DNA of 64,000 nt. Origin: Flavobacterium ranwuense (GTDB lineage: Bacteria; Bacteroidota; Bacteroidia; Flavobacteriales; Flavobacteriaceae). This document shows positions 44,660-54,831 of the stretch, one piece after another. The stretch is taken from contig NZ_SMLH01000004.1 in assembly GCF_004349315.1 (NCBI RefSeq), forward strand, positions 310,001 to 374,000. The letters are read 5' to 3'. The notes below the pieces were generated by a model that searched no databases, was not told the DNA's origin, and worked only from the letters and a program-made list of their open reading frames with translations. Each line of letters starts with the position of its first letter. Within the stretch, counting starts at the first letter, position 1. The position numbers and the translations under genes were made by a program.

Positions 44660-46075
44660 ATGAAAACTAAAATAGTAGCGATCTTTTTTTTATTGATAAG
44701 TATTTCCGGATTTAGTCAGATTAAAAGAGAATTAGGAACCAAATTTGACTATAACGGAAAAGATGAAAAAGATCTTAAAGTAGTTTTAGTAGACAACTAC
44801 AATCATTATATGTTTTCGGTAATTAATATTGATGGTGGTATGATGCCTACGAACAAATTAATTATTAGAAAATTTGATCAAAAAAATCAATTAGTAGATA
44901 CTTTCACGGAAGAATTTCCGCATAAAGATGTTTTTACATTACACAATTATCTTGGAAGTTTTGAAATAGGAAATGAGAAACTGGTAGTTGTAACAGATAC
45001 TTATTCGAACAAAACAAAAAAGAAAGAATTACACAAAATTACTTTTGATAAAAAAACAGGCACATTTGACACCACATTGATAAGTGAACACACTTTTGAA
45101 AGTTTATCAAAATCAGGAACTGCTTACGCAATGGTTTCACAAAACAAAAATTATATAGGTGTTGTTTACAGTAAATTTGCTAATAAAAAAGTTGCCGAAG
45201 AACACGAATGTGCAGTTATTGATGGCAGAACAGGAGATTTACTTTGGCAAAAAAATGTTTCTTTCCCTTTACTATCGTTTACTGACAATGTTGTTTTGAA
45301 CGACAGCGGGAAATTTATTTTTGTTAGAACTACTAAAGAAACAGGATCTAAAAACGTGCTGGCTATTGCGGACGGAAACACAATCGAGAATAAAGATTTT
45401 GGAACTGAAGATGTTAAGATAAAAAAACCGCTTTCGTTTTCAGTGGGACCAAATGACTATTTGTTGGCATTTGATACTTATGCTCATGGTGTGAATCGCG
45501 GAGAGTATGGAAAAATTCTTATGTACGATGTAAATGCCGGAAAGGTATTGAAAAACAATTTTTTAGAGAATTTTAATCAAATTAAAGATTTAAATAAAGT
45601 GAATTTCAATACATTGTTTGTACAAAATGATGAAATTTATGTATTTGTAGATTGTGACTTTCAAAGTGGAACAAAACCAGATCCTACTTTTCCAAATTCT
45701 ACATTTAAGGTGCCTGAATATTCTAATGGTTACCCTAGTTTGTTAATATTTACAATGGATGGAGAATTAAAAAGAAGTGTAGACTATAAAGTACTATCAT
45801 TTAAAGAAGGTAATAAATCAATTGGGGTGCAAAACATTAAAGGCAATTTTTATCTAAATACCTATGTGAAAGGTCTAAACCATTATTATAACGGAATTTA
45901 TCAACTAAATAATGGATCTATTGATCAAAACATTAAAAGATTGAGCCTGGATGAAGATGGAACAGTAATTACACAATTTGGGAATTACTTACCAGAAGCT
46001 AAAAGGTTAATTTTGGCAGAATCATACGGTGATACAAAAATGGCCTTTATCAATGTTACAGGTATACAACTATAG
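44660..46075 (+). CDS. Secreted protein of unknown function, beta-propeller-like (471 aa)
   Basis: Signal peptide MKTKIVAIFFLLISISGFSQ. The mature protein is a run of short beta-strand blocks with recurring patterns (YAMVSQNKNYIGVVYSKF, DGRTGDLLWQKNV, FVRTTKETGSKNVLAIADG, EYSNGYPSLLIFTMDGELKR) that look like propeller blades, including a PQQ-like DGRTGDLLWQK. No enzymatic motif. It ends shortly before a strong terminator and forms a two-gene operon with the upstream secreted protein. Similar pairs appear in Flavobacteria but I know of no assigned role. Confidence 0.7.
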   Translation: MKTKIVAIFFLLISISGFSQIKRELGTKFDYNGKDEKDLKVVLVDNYNHYMFSVINIDGGMMPTNKLIIRKFDQKNQLVDTFTEEFPHKDVFTLHNYLGSFEIGNEKLVVVTDTYSNKTKKKELHKITFDKKTGTFDTTLISEHTFESLSKSGTAYAMVSQNKNYIGVVYSKFANKKVAEEHECAVIDGRTGDLLWQKNVSFPLLSFTDNVVLNDSGKFIFVRTTKETGSKNVLAIADGNTIENKDFGTEDVKIKKPLSFSVGPNDYLLAFDTYAHGVNRGEYGKILMYDVNAGKVLKNNFLENFNQIKDLNKVNFNTLFVQNDEIYVFVDCDFQSGTKPDPTFPNSTFKVPEYSNGYPSLLIFTMDGELKRSVDYKVLSFKEGNKSIGVQNIKGNFYLNTYVKGLNHYYNGIYQLNNGSIDQNIKRLSLDEDGTVITQFGNYLPEAKRLILAESYGDTKMAFINVTGIQL

Positions 46076-46111
46076 AATAAAAGTAGCTTAAGAAGTAATT
46101 TATTTTGAATC

Positions 46112-46148
46112 ATATAAAGGCACTTGTTTATAGCAAGTGCCTTTATAT
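46112..46148 (+). terminator. Rho-independent terminator
   Basis: Fifteen-base arms ATATAAAGGCACTTG and CAAGTGCCTTTATAT around a 7-nt loop, 37 nt after the stop of the 471-residue protein, followed by AT-rich sequence. A strong end for the two-gene operon; it could work in both directions. Confidence 0.85.
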
Positions 46149-46580
46149 ATTTTATTACAGGTGTATGAAAACTGGGAGTATGAAAAAAGCTTCTTTAATT
46201 CTTTAATATTAAATACAAATCAACAACTTAGTAGTTTCGCCTGCACCATAAGTTTTGAAGCCTGCAATATAAAGTTCGTCAAGCGAAGTTCCAGACATTA
46301 AATTAATTATTTTTCGGATCTGTTTTTGAGAAATTTCGTAAAGTGCACTTATATTTTTATTTATTAAAATGATGTTTAAGGAAAGTAATTCACAACTGAA
46401 ATGGCAGGAATGGCACTATATGAAATGTTGGGTAGTATAAGCTATAAATACGAATTTATTAAGTTTTTAAATAACCGAATGACGTATCGGACTATTGTTA
46501 ACTCCATTTGAGACGAGACTCGAGTTCATGGCTTTATCATTATTCATACTAAAGTGATTTACATGATTTACTATTTTAAA
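46149..46580. other. Gene-free stretch with one possible decayed minus-strand frame
   Basis: Minus strand 46343-46209 reads LYEISQKQIRKIINLMSGTS, then LDELYIAGFKTYGAGETTK and a stop. MSGTSLD recalls the start motif of anhydro-MurNAc kinase (AnmK), but the surrounding residues do not follow that family, so I list it only as a possible fragment. Nothing else is convincing here. Confidence 0.35.
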
Positions 46581-47336
46581 TTACCAACCTTGAGTCAATC
46601 CGTTCTTAACAACTTCTTCGTATTTTTCTTTATCGAAACTGTATAAATTTGGGGCTTTATGGGCTACATTACTTTTCTTCTCGTCCAGTTTGGTTAAAAT
46701 CCCGATTGCCGTAATTTTGCGAAGAAAATTTCTTCGATCCAGCATTCTGCCTAATATGGTTTCATATAGTTTTTGTATTTCCGGGATGGTAAATTTTTCA
46801 GGAAGTAAATTATATCCTACCGGCACTAAATTCAATTCCATACGCAGGGTTTCCAATGCTTTGTCCAGAATTTGCTTGTGATCTAAAATCAATTCCGGCA
46901 CCGCATTATGGTCAATCCATTCCACAGTTTCATTGTTCCCTTTAGGTTGCGGAATCGTTTTTAAAAAATCAACTAAAGCATAATAACCAACTGTTACAAA
47001 ACGGCTGGCAAACCATTTTCCTTTGTCTAAAGGTATTCCGTAAAAGTCCAGAATACTATTACTAAAATTAACATCACATCTTCTAGCAGCTCCAAATGTA
47101 GAAAACTGCCTTAGGAAAATCCCTTTTAGTCCTGTTCTACCATGCAAAACAGTAACCGCAGCCTGATCAATATCTTCGTTTACAGATACAAAACCCCCAG
47201 GCAAAGCCCATTTATCACTGTACTTTGTTTTTATCAATAACACTTTAAGCTGATTGTCATGAAATCCGAAAATCACACAATCTATTGACAAACCCGGCTG
47301 ATAGCTTTCCTTGTTATCTAAAATGGCTTTTAACAT
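46581..47336 (-). CDS. NrtR-like Nudix-domain transcriptional regulator
   Basis: A 251-residue protein: Nudix-fold domain (about 15-150, with LLIKTKYSDKWALPGGFVSV) and a C-terminal winged-helix part (about 165-235, LLPEKFTIPEIQKLYETILG and RRNFLRKITAIGIL) typical of NrtR-type regulators. The Nudix box is degenerate: after GGFVSVNEDIDQAA the usual REUxEE reads TVLHGRTG, so catalytic magnesium-binding glutamates are missing. Such dead Nudix domains sense ADP-ribose-type or sugar-derived ligands and control transport or catabolic genes. No target genes are adjacent; the gene is monocistronic. Confidence 0.82.
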   Translation of the reverse strand: MLKAILDNKESYQPGLSIDCVIFGFHDNQLKVLLIKTKYSDKWALPGGFVSVNEDIDQAAVTVLHGRTGLKGIFLRQFSTFGAARRCDVNFSNSILDFYGIPLDKGKWFASRFVTVGYYALVDFLKTIPQPKGNNETVEWIDHNAVPELILDHKQILDKALETLRMELNLVPVGYNLLPEKFTIPEIQKLYETILGRMLDRRNFLRKITAIGILTKLDEKKSNVAHKAPNLYSFDKEKYEEVVKNGLTQGW

Positions 47337-47756
47337 GCGATCTATCTAGTAATTAAATTATACTTTTTGAAAGACGCAATTTAGTTCATTTTTTTAAGAA
47401 AATAAAGGAGCATACAATTTAAAAAATTATTGTTTTTTACTTTCAGTTTAAAACAAAAAAGATTTGGGCAAAGAAACAAATCCATTCGATGAGAATCTTT
47501 GCACCTGGTAATTTGCTCTCTAAAGCCAATTTTTTGCAACATTTGCTTTAAAAAAATCATTCCGCTCTAAGGCCTAATCTCTTTACTGGCAAAGGATATG
47601 TCGAATTCCATAACACTGATTTTTCTAATGCTACGCATTAGGTTTTAAACTACAATTTAATGATTTTTTTTCTAATGCAAAATTTGGGTTTAAGAAAACC
47701 AAAAAAAGCCATCATAATAATTCATGATGGCTTTTTTATTTATAAGCTACTTGTCT
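47337..47756. other. Intergenic region
   Basis: About 420 bp between the Nudix regulator start and the end of murF on the same strand. Apart from the murF terminator hairpin at 47701-47737, I see no gene, repeat or clear TAnnTTTG element; the promoter of the regulator must lie in its left part. Confidence 0.6.
47701..47737 (-). terminator. Terminator after murF
   Basis: GCCATCAT (47708-47715) and ATGATGGC (47724-47731) form a stem around AATAATTC, with A and T runs on both sides, so it works on both strands. It lies just downstream of the murF stop. Confidence 0.85.
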
Positions 47757-49043
47757 TTATGAAAGGAAATCCAAGGTTCGCTCCAATGCCATTCCTCTGG
47801 AACCTTTTATCAAAATAGTACTATTATTGAATTCAGCCGTTGGTAAATCATTCGAAAAATCTTCAAATGTATTGTAGAACCAGAAGTTGCTTTTTCCAAG
47901 TTTATTAGCATAAAATGCCGAACCAATAAAATAACATTTCACTTTATCTTCATTCGAAAGCATGTCAACAATTGCTTTATGTTCTTGCTCACTTTCCTGT
48001 CCCAACTCAAACATATCTCCCAAAATCATACCCTTATTTGAACCCTCTAACTGCAGGAAATTTTCAATAGCTACTGCCATACTGCTCGGATTTGCATTAT
48101 AAGCGTCCAGAATAATTTGGTTAGTTCCTTTTGTCAATAACTGCGACCTGTTATTTTCAGGCACATAGCTCTCTAAAGCCTCTTTTATAGCAATATCATC
48201 AATGCTAAAATACTTTCCTATAGTGAGTGCTGCATTGATGTTATTAGCATTATACAAACCTATTAAATGGGTTGAAATGGTTAGATTCGAATAATCTATT
48301 ACTACAAATGGATTTGCTTTAACAGATGCAATATTTACATCCGCATTTGTTTTATTTAAACCAAAAGAATACGCTTTTAACGACATTGATTTCTCAACTT
48401 GAATCGGGTCTTCTAAGTTTATGAAAACAAGCTTATCATTTGCTAAAAGGTATTGATACATTTCACTTTTCCCTTCAATAACTCCTTCAACGCCACCAAA
48501 ACCTTCCAAATGTGCTTTTCCAAAATTAGTGATATAACCATAATCCGGCTTTGCTAATTCACATAGAAATTCAATTTCTTTTTTGTGATTCGCCCCCATC
48601 TCAACTATTCCTATTTCTGTTTCTGAAGTAAACGAAAGCAATGTCAATGGCACACCAATGTGATTGTTTAGGTTTCCTACAGTCGCTTTTGTTTTATACT
48701 TTCTGGAAAGAACAACATGAATTAGTTCTTTCGTAGTTGTTTTCCCATTACTTCCCGTAAGCGCAATTATAGGTAGTTTCAAATACTCCCGATGAAATTT
48801 AGCCAGTTTCTGCAAGGCTATTAAACTGTCATCAACTAAGATGGTTCTTTGATCAATAAAATAAGATTCATCATCAATTATCACATAAGAAGCACCTTTA
48901 TCTAATGCTTCCTTCGCAAATGTATTCGCATCAAAACGTTCCCCTTTTATGGCAACAAATAAGGAGTTTAGCTCAATCTTGCGGGTGTCTATCGAAACCG
49001 ATTTACATTTTAAAAATAAACTATGAATGTAATTAATATCCAT
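47757..49043 (-). CDS. murF: UDP-N-acetylmuramoyl-tripeptide--D-alanyl-D-alanine ligase
   Basis: A 428-residue Mur ligase. It has the N-terminal UDP-binding domain (VSIDTRKIELNSLFVAIKGE), the ATP loop GSNGKTTTKELI (about 101-112), IGIVEMGANHKKEIEFLCEL, NNHIGVPLTLL and a C-terminal domain with LDAYNANPSSMAVAIENF and LGDMFELGQES. These motifs identify MurF rather than MurC, D or E. It adds D-Ala-D-Ala to the UDP-MurNAc-tripeptide in cytoplasmic cell-wall synthesis. It lies downstream of gldJ on the same strand with a hairpin between them, an order seen in other Flavobacteria. Confidence 0.95.
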   Translation of the reverse strand: MDINYIHSLFLKCKSVSIDTRKIELNSLFVAIKGERFDANTFAKEALDKGASYVIIDDESYFIDQRTILVDDSLIALQKLAKFHREYLKLPIIALTGSNGKTTTKELIHVVLSRKYKTKATVGNLNNHIGVPLTLLSFTSETEIGIVEMGANHKKEIEFLCELAKPDYGYITNFGKAHLEGFGGVEGVIEGKSEMYQYLLANDKLVFINLEDPIQVEKSMSLKAYSFGLNKTNADVNIASVKANPFVVIDYSNLTISTHLIGLYNANNINAALTIGKYFSIDDIAIKEALESYVPENNRSQLLTKGTNQIILDAYNANPSSMAVAIENFLQLEGSNKGMILGDMFELGQESEQEHKAIVDMLSNEDKVKCYFIGSAFYANKLGKSNFWFYNTFEDFSNDLPTAEFNNSTILIKGSRGMALERTLDFLS

Positions 49044-49060
49044 TTGAAACGATTTAAAAA

Positions 49061-49090
49061 AATAAAAGCCCTAATCAAAGGGCTTTTATT
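49061..49090 (-). terminator. Terminator/attenuator between gldJ and murF
   Basis: AATAAAAGCCC (49061-49071) and GGGCTTTTATT (49080-49090) form an 11-bp stem with loop TAATCAAA and flanking A/T runs. It ends only 18 nt before the murF ATG, so murF may depend on read-through. Confidence 0.8.
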
Positions 49091-49107
49091 TTTATTTTAT
49101 AAAAAAT

Positions 49108-50793
49108 TTAATTTCTAGCTGATTTTTTCTTGTCGGCTTTAGGACCAACTCGAGACATAGCACATCTAAAACCAATGTAGTCTGTAGCCATATCCTGCGG
49201 AAAATATCTTCTTTGCGCTGGATCTAACCAATACGCTCTATCTCTCCAAGAACCACCTTTATAAACTCTAACTTCATCATTTATCAAAGTTGTTCTCTTG
49301 CTTGATTTATCATATTTTCTAACCATTTTGCCTAAGCTATCAGTTGTAACATTGTGTTTAGGAGAATTATACATGATTTTCTCCTCTTTTTCTTTTTCAG
49401 TATCAGCTTCTGAAGATCCAAAATTATAGTATCTGGTAGATTGTTTATCACCATCTCTGTAATTGACATTATCACTTTTGTCAAAATTTTGTCTCAAATA
49501 CGTTTCTTTTTCATCAACAGGAACTTGAGCAATCTGACCTGGATATCTTCTGGCAACTATTTTACCATTACTTAAAGTGTCAAATTTCATATTGGTTGCA
49601 GTAATAATTTCAACTTTACCGTCAGCTCCAATTTTATTTTTAGTATATTGATTTCCTCTGAAATAATTAAAATCATTTCCTTCGTTATCAATTATAGGTC
49701 TGTAAACATCTTGCACCCATTCGGCAACATTTCCAGCCATATCATACAAACCAAAATCATTTGCAGGATATTTTTTTACTTCATTTGTAATATCAGCACC
49801 ATCATCAGACCAACCTGCAATTCCACCGTAATCTCCATTACCTTGTTTGAAATTGGCCAATTGATCTCCTTTACTTTGTCTTTTCCCAGAGCGAGTGTAA
49901 CCACCAGACCAAGGGTATTTTTTCTGACCTTTATAGATATTGTATTCTCTTTGTCCTACATCAGCAGCAGCTGCATATTCCCATTCTGCTTCCGTTGGAA
50001 GTCTGTATTCAGGAAGAAGAATACCCGAAGAACGTTGTGCATAAACATTTTTAGGCTCAATTACTTTACCATCTTTTCCAGCTTTAGGAGTTTTTCTACC
50101 TCCATTTTTTCCTTTTAATACAATCTCTTCATTTCCTCCGTATGCCAAAGTAGGTGAATTTAAATACGTTTCTGTATCAAAATTACTCTCAGCAGTAACA
50201 TCTAAAGTTTTCGCATTCTTTTTAAGATATCCGTTTTTTTCCAAAAGCGCTTCATTTACACGTTGTGTTCTCCAGTTACTGAATTCAACTGCTTGAATCC
50301 AATTTACTCCAACAACAGGATATTCTGCATAAGAAGGATGTCTTAAATAATTATTAGTCATCGTTTCGTTATAACCCAATCTATTTCTCCAAACTAATGT
50401 ATCAGGTGAGGCTCCCTCATATATATTTTTATAATTTTCTTCAGTTGGCGGGTAAACACTTTTCAACCAATCTAAGTAATCTAAATACATTGAGTTAGTA
50501 ACTTCAGTTTCATCCATGTAAAAAGATTGAACGTGTTGTTGTGTTGGGGTATTATTCCAATCATGCATAACGTCATCTGCTACTTTTCCCATAGTAAATG
50601 TACCACCTTCAACAAAAACCAAACCTGGCCCTGCTTGTTGTTTTTTACTTGAACCAGCTTTTTTGCTGTCCATATTCCAACCCGTTGCTCTTGAGGTATT
50701 TTTGGAGCTGGACTTCTTGCTGCAACTGGAAAAACCAATAACTAACATGATCGATATCAACAATCGTAAGCCCATAATTTTGTTTGCTTTCAT
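49108..50793 (-). CDS. gldJ: Gliding motility/type IX secretion lipoprotein GldJ
   Basis: About 561 residues from ATG 50793, preceded by AAAGAG; an upstream ATG at 50826 would extend the N-terminus unnaturally. Lipoprotein signal LLISIMLVIGFSSCSKK. A formylglycine-generating-enzyme-like (FGE-sulfatase) fold follows: FVEGGTFTMGKVADD, MDETEVTNSMYLDYLDWL, YPVVGVNWIQAVEFSNWRT, LPTEAEWEYAAAA, GLYDMAGNVAEWVQDVY and the C-terminal RVYKGGSWRDRAYWLDPAQR. These fit GldJ, a lipoprotein required for gliding and T9SS function in Flavobacterium. It is divergent from porU, with a promoter at 50911-50918. Confidence 0.93.
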   Translation of the reverse strand: MKANKIMGLRLLISIMLVIGFSSCSKKSSSKNTSRATGWNMDSKKAGSSKKQQAGPGLVFVEGGTFTMGKVADDVMHDWNNTPTQQHVQSFYMDETEVTNSMYLDYLDWLKSVYPPTEENYKNIYEGASPDTLVWRNRLGYNETMTNNYLRHPSYAEYPVVGVNWIQAVEFSNWRTQRVNEALLEKNGYLKKNAKTLDVTAESNFDTETYLNSPTLAYGGNEEIVLKGKNGGRKTPKAGKDGKVIEPKNVYAQRSSGILLPEYRLPTEAEWEYAAAADVGQREYNIYKGQKKYPWSGGYTRSGKRQSKGDQLANFKQGNGDYGGIAGWSDDGADITNEVKKYPANDFGLYDMAGNVAEWVQDVYRPIIDNEGNDFNYFRGNQYTKNKIGADGKVEIITATNMKFDTLSNGKIVARRYPGQIAQVPVDEKETYLRQNFDKSDNVNYRDGDKQSTRYYNFGSSEADTEKEKEEKIMYNSPKHNVTTDSLGKMVRKYDKSSKRTTLINDEVRVYKGGSWRDRAYWLDPAQRRYFPQDMATDYIGFRCAMSRVGPKADKKKSARN

Positions 50794-50910
50794 ACTCTTT
50801 AGTAGGTAATAATTTAAGTGACGCAATATAATAATTAACCATTAATCAACATCAAACTTTCCAATAATTTTCGCTGGTGTAATTTTAACAATAAATTATA
50901 TATCAGAACG

Positions 50911-50918
50911 CAAATTTA
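50911..50918 (-). promoter_or_regulatory. Putative -7 element of the gldJ promoter
   Basis: The minus strand reads TAAATTTG, a match to TAnnTTTG, 118 nt before the gldJ start in the divergent gldJ-porU spacer. No good -33 TTG was found. Confidence 0.45.
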
Positions 50919-51000
50919 TAATATTTATTATTTAAATCACACGAAATGGTTTATTTTTACTGATAAATAATAACTCACTATTAATCCCGTTAAAAAAACA

Positions 51001-54000
51001 ATGAGAAAAATACTTCTGGTTTATTTGAGCCTAATTCCTTTTGTTTCTTTTGCTCAAATTAAAGATGACATAACCATTGAATGGATAGAAAAAAAAGAAA
51101 TGTCCTATGGAGATTACAAAGTTATTATTCCGCAATTTACAGGAAATAATTTCCATTATGATGCTTCGCAAAAAACACTGTTTTATACTTTAAAAATAAA
51201 AGAACCAGTCACTTTCAACGAAGGGAAAGTCACAATCACAAATGTAATTTACGAAGCAATCACAACTGCTCAACTGGGTGATTTAGCTCCCGAAAACATT
51301 CCTAAAACAATAAATGCATCCCTGAAAACAAACATTTCAAGAGACATCAGAGAAGCTTTTATTAATCTGTCACCCATAATTAAGGACGATTTCGGATTTA
51401 AACGTATCAAATCTTTTTCTTATCAGGTAGAAAACAATACTGCCCGTATTTCACAATCCAGTAAAAGCACAAATAGCATTGTTAATTCTGTTTTAGCAAC
51501 GGGCAACTGGTATCAATTTTATATTGAAAAATCCGGTGTATATAAAATTACCAAAAGTTTTTTACAACAGCTAGGATTAGACGTAAGCACAATAGATCCC
51601 CGAAAAATAAAAATATATGGTAATGGTGGGCGAATGCTTCCGCTATCAAACAGTTTTTTCTATCCAAATGACGTATCCGAAAACGCAATTCAAATCAACG
51701 GTGAAGCTGACGGCATTTTCAACAATGAAGACTATATTCTTTTTTATGCCGAAGGAGTTGACACTTGGAATCCCGAAAGTCTGACCTTTACTAATTTGTA
51801 CGATACAAAATCCTATTATTACATTACTATTCAAGGTGCTGATGGAAAAAGAATCAATCCTATGGCCCAACCTTCCGGGAGCAGTACTTTAACCGTAACT
51901 TCTTTTGACGATCATCAATACCACGAAGCAGACCTTATTAATATAGCGCGATTGGGTCGTCAATGGTTTGGCGAATCATTTGAAGTCAAAGACGAGCAGG
52001 AATTCGACTTTAATTTTCCGAATTTTGATGCTTCAACTCCTGTAAAACTGATGTTAACTGCTGCTTCCGCTGCATTTACTCCAACTTCTTTGAATGTGGC
52101 TGCGAATGGTACTCCTGTTCGAACTATTTCTTTTCCTGCTTTAAACAACAATTCCGGAACTGAGTTTTATTTAGGTTTTTTGCCAAACAACACCAACTTC
52201 AATGGTGCTGAAAATATAAAAATAAAACTGAAATACAACAACAATGGTGTTCCGGGTTCCAAAGGTTTTCTTGACAACATAAGGCTTATCGCCAAGCGAA
52301 AACTACAAGGTTATGGAAAACAGTTTCATTTTCAATACGATCAATCTAATTCTACTCTTGGGATTGTAAATTATAGCATTTCAAACACAACAAGTATTCC
52401 TCAAATTTGGGATGTTACTGACATTTACAATGCAACCAAAATCGAGAACTCAAATCAGAGCACATTAAATTTTAAAGCAAACTTAGGAGAACTCCGAAAA
52501 TACATTGCTTTAGACGCTTCGGATTATTATACCCCTTTAAAAGGTACCAAATCTAAAATTGCGAATCAAAATCTAAAAGGAACATTATTTAAAAACGGAC
52601 AAGGTCAATTTCAAGACATCGATTACGTGATTATCACACCATCTTTTTTAGCCACACAAGCCGAAAAATTAGCTACTTTTCATCGCACCCAATCCAATTT
52701 AAATGTAAAAGTTATTCCTTTAGAGTCCATCTATCAAGAATTTTCTTCTGGAAAACAAGATGTTGCAGCAATACGAAATTGCATTAAATACATCTATGAC
52801 AATGCTTCCACGCCTGAAAAAAGAATGAAATTTGTCAATCTTTTTGGCGATGCTTCTTTTGATTTTAAAAATAGAATCTCAAACAACACTAATGTTGTAC
52901 CCATTTACCATGCCTTAAACAGCAGCACAACAGGCGAATCATCCTTTGCCTCCGATGATTTTTTTGGATTAATGGATCCCTCAGAAGGAAATGTTGTGTC
53001 GTTTTTTGGAGGAATCGATATTGCTGTAGGAAGAATGCTGGTCAATGACACTAAGCAAGCGGATGAAATGGTAAACAAAGTAATAGAATACCACGATTTA
53101 AAATCATACGGGAGTTGGAGAAATAATTTCGTCCTGATTTGTGATGATTCAGATAAATCTTCGGATGCAAGTTTGCAAAACAGACAAAATAATCTAGCCG
53201 ATGTCATTGCCTCTGCCAAACCCTTTTTGAATGTCAATAAAATAATACTAGATTCCTACGTTCAAGAAGCATCAGCAGGAGGCTCCAGATATCCCAAAGC
53301 TCGAACAGATTTCTTTAATGCTTTCGAAAAAGGAGCTTTGGTATTTAATTATTTAGGGCATGGCGGTGAGGATGGCTTATCAAGTGAACGGATTTGGGAA
53401 AAATCAGATGGGCAAAACTTAAGTAATCAATACAAGTATCCATTATTCATAACTATTACTTGTGAATTCTCCCGTTTTGACAATCCGTTTAGACCAACCG
53501 CCGGAGAATATACGTATTGGAACCCAAAAGGCGGAGCAATTGCAATGATTACCACCATTCGATCCATTGGACAATTCAGTGCTGAAAACTTCAACGACAC
53601 TTTAACGCAACATTTATTATCCTACAATTCGAATCAATATACTTCAATTGCAGAAGCGCTGAGGATTTCAAAAAACAGCAATCCAAATTCAGCCACCAAT
53701 GTTGTTTTTTATATCGGAGATCCCGCATTAATGCTTGCCATACCAAAACCAAAAATTAGATTGACAAAAGTAAATGACATTCCCGTTACCCAGCCCATTG
53801 ACGACTTCAAATCATTGGCAAAAATGAAACTGACGGGAGAAGTTACTGATGAAAACAACAATCCGCTAACAAACTATAACGGAGAGGTTTCCACTACTAT
53901 TTTTGACAAAACAATTTCAAGAACAACTTATAATAATGACGGAAACAGTCCAGCTATCAATTTCAATGTTTTAGGAGAGACAATATTCAGAGGGAATGCA

Positions 54001-54831
54001 TCAGTCACTAATGGTCAATTTGAATTTAGTTTTGTTGTCCCAAGAGACATCAGAGTCCCATTGGCCAACGGAAGAATTAGTTTTTATGCCAAAAAAAATC
54101 AATTATTACAGAACGAAACCGGGTATGATTCCAATATAAAAATAGGAGGAATAAATGAAAATGCAATCGCAGACAATATTAGTCCAAGAGTTAAGTTATA
54201 TATGAATGACGAGACTTTTGTTTCCGGCGGAACAACCAATGAATCCCCATTTTTTGTTGCACTGCTTGAAGATGAAAACGGAATAAATACGGCAAGCGGA
54301 ATAGGTCATGATATTATTGCTGTTCTTGATGGAGATGTAAGCAATCCCTTTGTTCTAAATGATTATTATCAAACAACGTTAGATGATTTTACAAGTGGAC
54401 TACTTCGGTTTCCGTTGCGCAATTTAGCTCCTGGATTACACACTATAACATTCAAAGCGTGGGATGTATACAACAACCCGATAACCGCCGAGATTCAGTT
54501 TATTGTTGTAGGTGACGAAACGATAACATTGACACATGTGTTGAATTATCCTAATCCGTTCGTTAATTATACTGAATTTTGGTTTACACACAACAGACCA
54601 TTTGAACCTCTGGACGTTCAGGTTCAAGTAATGACAATAACGGGAAAAGTGGTTTGGACGAAAAATCAAATTATCACAACTGAAGGATTTTTATCAAAAG
54701 AAATCACTTGGGATGGCAAAGATGATTTTGGAGATAAAATAGGAAAAGGCGTTTATGTTTACAAGCTAACCGTCAAATCAAGCGTAACAAGTACGAAAAC
54801 TGAAAAATTTGAAAAACTTGTTATACTTTAA
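51001..54831 (+). CDS. porU: Type IX secretion C-terminal signal peptidase PorU
   Basis: A 1276-residue exported gingipain-like (C25) cysteine protease. Signal peptide LVYLSLIPFVSFAQ; a long beta-rich N-terminal part; the catalytic domain has His787 in FNYLGHGGEDGLSSERIW and Cys821 in FITITCEFSRFDNPFRP, preceded by VNLFGDASFDFKNR and FASDDFFGLMD. The C-terminus has a FlgD-like/T9SS sorting-type domain (LNYPNPFVNYTEFWFTHNRP to GKGVYVYKLTVKSS). PorU removes the C-terminal signal of T9SS cargo and attaches it to the surface. It is followed by porV after a 39-nt gap, the standard pair. Confidence 0.95.
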   Translation: MRKILLVYLSLIPFVSFAQIKDDITIEWIEKKEMSYGDYKVIIPQFTGNNFHYDASQKTLFYTLKIKEPVTFNEGKVTITNVIYEAITTAQLGDLAPENIPKTINASLKTNISRDIREAFINLSPIIKDDFGFKRIKSFSYQVENNTARISQSSKSTNSIVNSVLATGNWYQFYIEKSGVYKITKSFLQQLGLDVSTIDPRKIKIYGNGGRMLPLSNSFFYPNDVSENAIQINGEADGIFNNEDYILFYAEGVDTWNPESLTFTNLYDTKSYYYITIQGADGKRINPMAQPSGSSTLTVTSFDDHQYHEADLINIARLGRQWFGESFEVKDEQEFDFNFPNFDASTPVKLMLTAASAAFTPTSLNVAANGTPVRTISFPALNNNSGTEFYLGFLPNNTNFNGAENIKIKLKYNNNGVPGSKGFLDNIRLIAKRKLQGYGKQFHFQYDQSNSTLGIVNYSISNTTSIPQIWDVTDIYNATKIENSNQSTLNFKANLGELRKYIALDASDYYTPLKGTKSKIANQNLKGTLFKNGQGQFQDIDYVIITPSFLATQAEKLATFHRTQSNLNVKVIPLESIYQEFSSGKQDVAAIRNCIKYIYDNASTPEKRMKFVNLFGDASFDFKNRISNNTNVVPIYHALNSSTTGESSFASDDFFGLMDPSEGNVVSFFGGIDIAVGRMLVNDTKQADEMVNKVIEYHDLKSYGSWRNNFVLICDDSDKSSDASLQNRQNNLADVIASAKPFLNVNKIILDSYVQEASAGGSRYPKARTDFFNAFEKGALVFNYLGHGGEDGLSSERIWEKSDGQNLSNQYKYPLFITITCEFSRFDNPFRPTAGEYTYWNPKGGAIAMITTIRSIGQFSAENFNDTLTQHLLSYNSNQYTSIAEALRISKNSNPNSATNVVFYIGDPALMLAIPKPKIRLTKVNDIPVTQPIDDFKSLAKMKLTGEVTDENNNPLTNYNGEVSTTIFDKTISRTTYNNDGNSPAINFNVLGETIFRGNASVTNGQFEFSFVVPRDIRVPLANGRISFYAKKNQLLQNETGYDSNIKIGGINENAIADNISPRVKLYMNDETFVSGGTTNESPFFVALLEDENGINTASGIGHDIIAVLDGDVSNPFVLNDYYQTTLDDFTSGLLRFPLRNLAPGLHTITFKAWDVYNNPITAEIQFIVVGDETITLTHVLNYPNPFVNYTEFWFTHNRPFEPLDVQVQVMTITGKVVWTKNQIITTEGFLSKEITWDGKDDFGDKIGKGVYVYKLTVKSSVTSTKTEKFEKLVIL

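Noticed and set aside
46209..46343. Anhydro-N-acetylmuramic acid kinase fragment (MSGTSLD)
   Set aside because: Only seven residues match; flanking residues do not follow the family, so this may be coincidence.
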